Source: Geobacter sp. SVR
Lineage (GTDB): Bacteria; Desulfobacterota; Desulfuromonadia; Geobacterales; Pseudopelobacteraceae
Direction: 5' to 3'
Assembly: GCF_016865365.1 (NCBI RefSeq)
Contig: NZ_AP024469.1
Coordinates: 310,001-374,000 of the forward strand
DNA length: 64,000 nt
In this document: piece by piece, positions 63,062-64,000 of the stretch
How the letters are laid out: every line of letters begins with the position of its first letter
How positions within the stretch are numbered: position 1 is the stretch's first letter
Position numbers and translations under genes: made by a program
Notes under the pieces: generated by a model
What the model was told of the DNA's origin: nothing
Database searches by the model: none
Seen by the model: the letters and a program-made list of their open reading frames with translations, nothing else

Positions 63062-64000
63062 TTATTGCTTCTCCGGCGCCGCCTCGTGCGGGCCGGCTGC
63101 TGGTGCGGCTTCGTTCCCGGCGGGGGGCTCACCATTGCCGGGAATTTTTTCTGTTTCAGTGGCTGGCTGACGGTCAGGCGCGGGTGACGGCTCGAGCGGC
63201 TTTTGCGCCGAGGAGGTGGCCGTGAAGATCGCCTCCTTCTGGATGCTCTCATCCACCTTGCGCTGGAGCCGGCCTATATTGGGTGACTGGGCCAGGGCGG
63301 TCTGGTATTCGCTCTCGCTGAGCACGCCCTTCTGGCGCAGCAGCCTGAGGATCATGTCGGAACGTTTCAGCACGCGGTCCAGGTTTTTGTACGGGTTGTA
63401 GGCCAGCCGCGGGCCGGGCAGCATGGCTGCCAGAAAGGCACATTCCCGCGGGGTAAGAGCCGCGGCGGGCTTGCCGAAGTAGTATTGGGCTCCGTGGCCG
63501 ATGCCGTAGACCAGCGGTCCCAGTTCGGCCACGTTCAGGTACAGTTCGATGATGCGCCCTTTGGTCAGTTCCTGCTCCATCCGCCAGGCCAGATAGATCT
63601 CCTTGACCTTGCGGGTGATGGTCTTTTCGCGGGAGAGGAACAGGTTCTTGGCGGTCTGCTGGGTGATGGTGGAGGCTCCGCGCTTGAAGCTTTTCTTTTC
63701 CAGGTCGTACTTGATGGCCTCTTTGATAGCCTTCACGTCAAAGCCTTCGTGCTTGTAAAAATTGCTGTCCTCGGCCAGGATTACGGCCCATTTCATTTCG
63801 GCCGGAATACGGCCGGAAGAGGTCCAGTAGCGATTCGTCGGGCCGACGACAAAGGGAAGGTATTGGCCGTGCCAGTCCTTGACCTGTATGGTTGTCGTGT
63901 ATTTGCGGTTGGCCAGCCCGGACAGCGGCGGCATCAGCCATAAGGATACGCCGACGTAGGCGGCATATCCGACAATCAGGCAGATGAGGGCTATGATGAA
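63062..64000 (-). CDS. mtgA: Monofunctional biosynthetic peptidoglycan transglycosylase (partial, start outside the window)
   Basis: The visible part has at least 312 codons and continues past the window end. The missing start lies upstream. A membrane helix (FIIALICLIVGYAAYVG region) is followed by the GT51 domain, with catalytic Glu in ILAEDSNFYKHEGFD, KRGASTITQQTAKNLFLS, and RKVKEIYLAWRMEQELTKGRIIELYLNVAELG. It polymerises lipid II without transpeptidation. A Pro/Ala/Glu-rich C-terminal tail of about 60 residues is not part of the fold. rlmN starts 28 bases after its stop and may be co-transcribed. Confidence 0.93.
   Translation of the reverse strand, partial: FIIALICLIVGYAAYVGVSLWLMPPLSGLANRKYTTTIQVKDWHGQYLPFVVGPTNRYWTSSGRIPAEMKWAVILAEDSNFYKHEGFDVKAIKEAIKYDLEKKSFKRGASTITQQTAKNLFLSREKTITRKVKEIYLAWRMEQELTKGRIIELYLNVAELGPLVYGIGHGAQYYFGKPAAALTPRECAFLAAMLPGPRLAYNPYKNLDRVLKRSDMILRLLRQKGVLSESEYQTALAQSPNIGRLQRKVDESIQKEAIFTATSSAQKPLEPSPAPDRQPATETEKIPGNGEPPAGNEAAPAAGPHEAAPEKQ

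Overview
The window looks like chromosomal DNA of a GC-rich, Gram-negative, free-living anaerobe or microaerobe. Its gene families and repeat content suggest the Desulfuromonadia (Geobacter/Pelobacter/Trichlorobacter group). That placement is inferred from gene content: a three-gene PDH of the Gram-positive/Geobacter type, a NIT-domain chemoreceptor, dCache kinase and enhancer-binding-protein signalling, an ArsR-methyltransferase gene beside ahcY, and many short dispersed intergenic repeats. No rRNA or marker phylogeny is available here. Most of the window is ordinary backbone. Exceptions are one IS3-family element and many intergenic repeats.

Layout. 1-9.7 kb: end of a Spy/CpxP-like gene, then an MdtABC-type RND efflux operon (adaptor, two tandem pumps, outer-membrane lipoprotein). 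9.7-12.9 kb: unknown proteins and murB on the minus strand. 13-17.7 kb: pdhA-pdhB, an IS3-family insertion, then pdhC (E2). 18-26.6 kb: a signalling block with a hybrid histidine kinase, an HD-GYP response regulator, a NIT chemoreceptor, tRNA-Pro and a Cache chemoreceptor. 26.8-31.2 kb: GNAT, HAD phosphatase, a MoxR/VWA pair in which the VWA gene is frameshifted, and a small unknown protein. 31.3-34 kb: nadA, a cysteine hydrolase and a nitronate-monooxygenase-like flavoprotein. 34.2-38.5 kb: a second RND adaptor and pump. 39-41.6 kb: an ArsR-methyltransferase regulator and ahcY. 41.6-48.3 kb: a receiver protein, two divergent small regulators, and a dCache-PAS kinase with a GAF-AAA sigma-54 activator. 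48.4-54 kb: moeA-nfo, a small protein, a YhaM-like HD nuclease and an FAD dehydrogenase. 54.4-57.7 kb: a minus-strand run of a GAF protein, receiver and UspA, preceded by PilF and RodZ. 57.8-59.8 kb: PfkB kinase and mtnP. 60.4-64 kb: RhlE-like helicase, rlmN and the 3' part of mtgA.

Two gene groups work on methylation by-products. AhcY removes S-adenosylhomocysteine, and MtnP with the adjacent PfkB kinase handles methylthioadenosine/nucleoside salvage. The regulator upstream of ahcY has a promoter overlapped by a palindrome.

The most unusual material is between genes. A roughly 135-bp element with inverted ends occurs three times, each time abutting a stop codon, and one copy carries another repeat inside it. 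A CTCTGTGTCC-type repeat occurs as inverted pairs in at least five gaps, and one pair is split by the IS element. These repeats create false N-terminal extensions and false ORFs. Several starts were therefore moved downstream to sites with a ribosome binding site. I did not find a clearly new defence or biosynthetic system.
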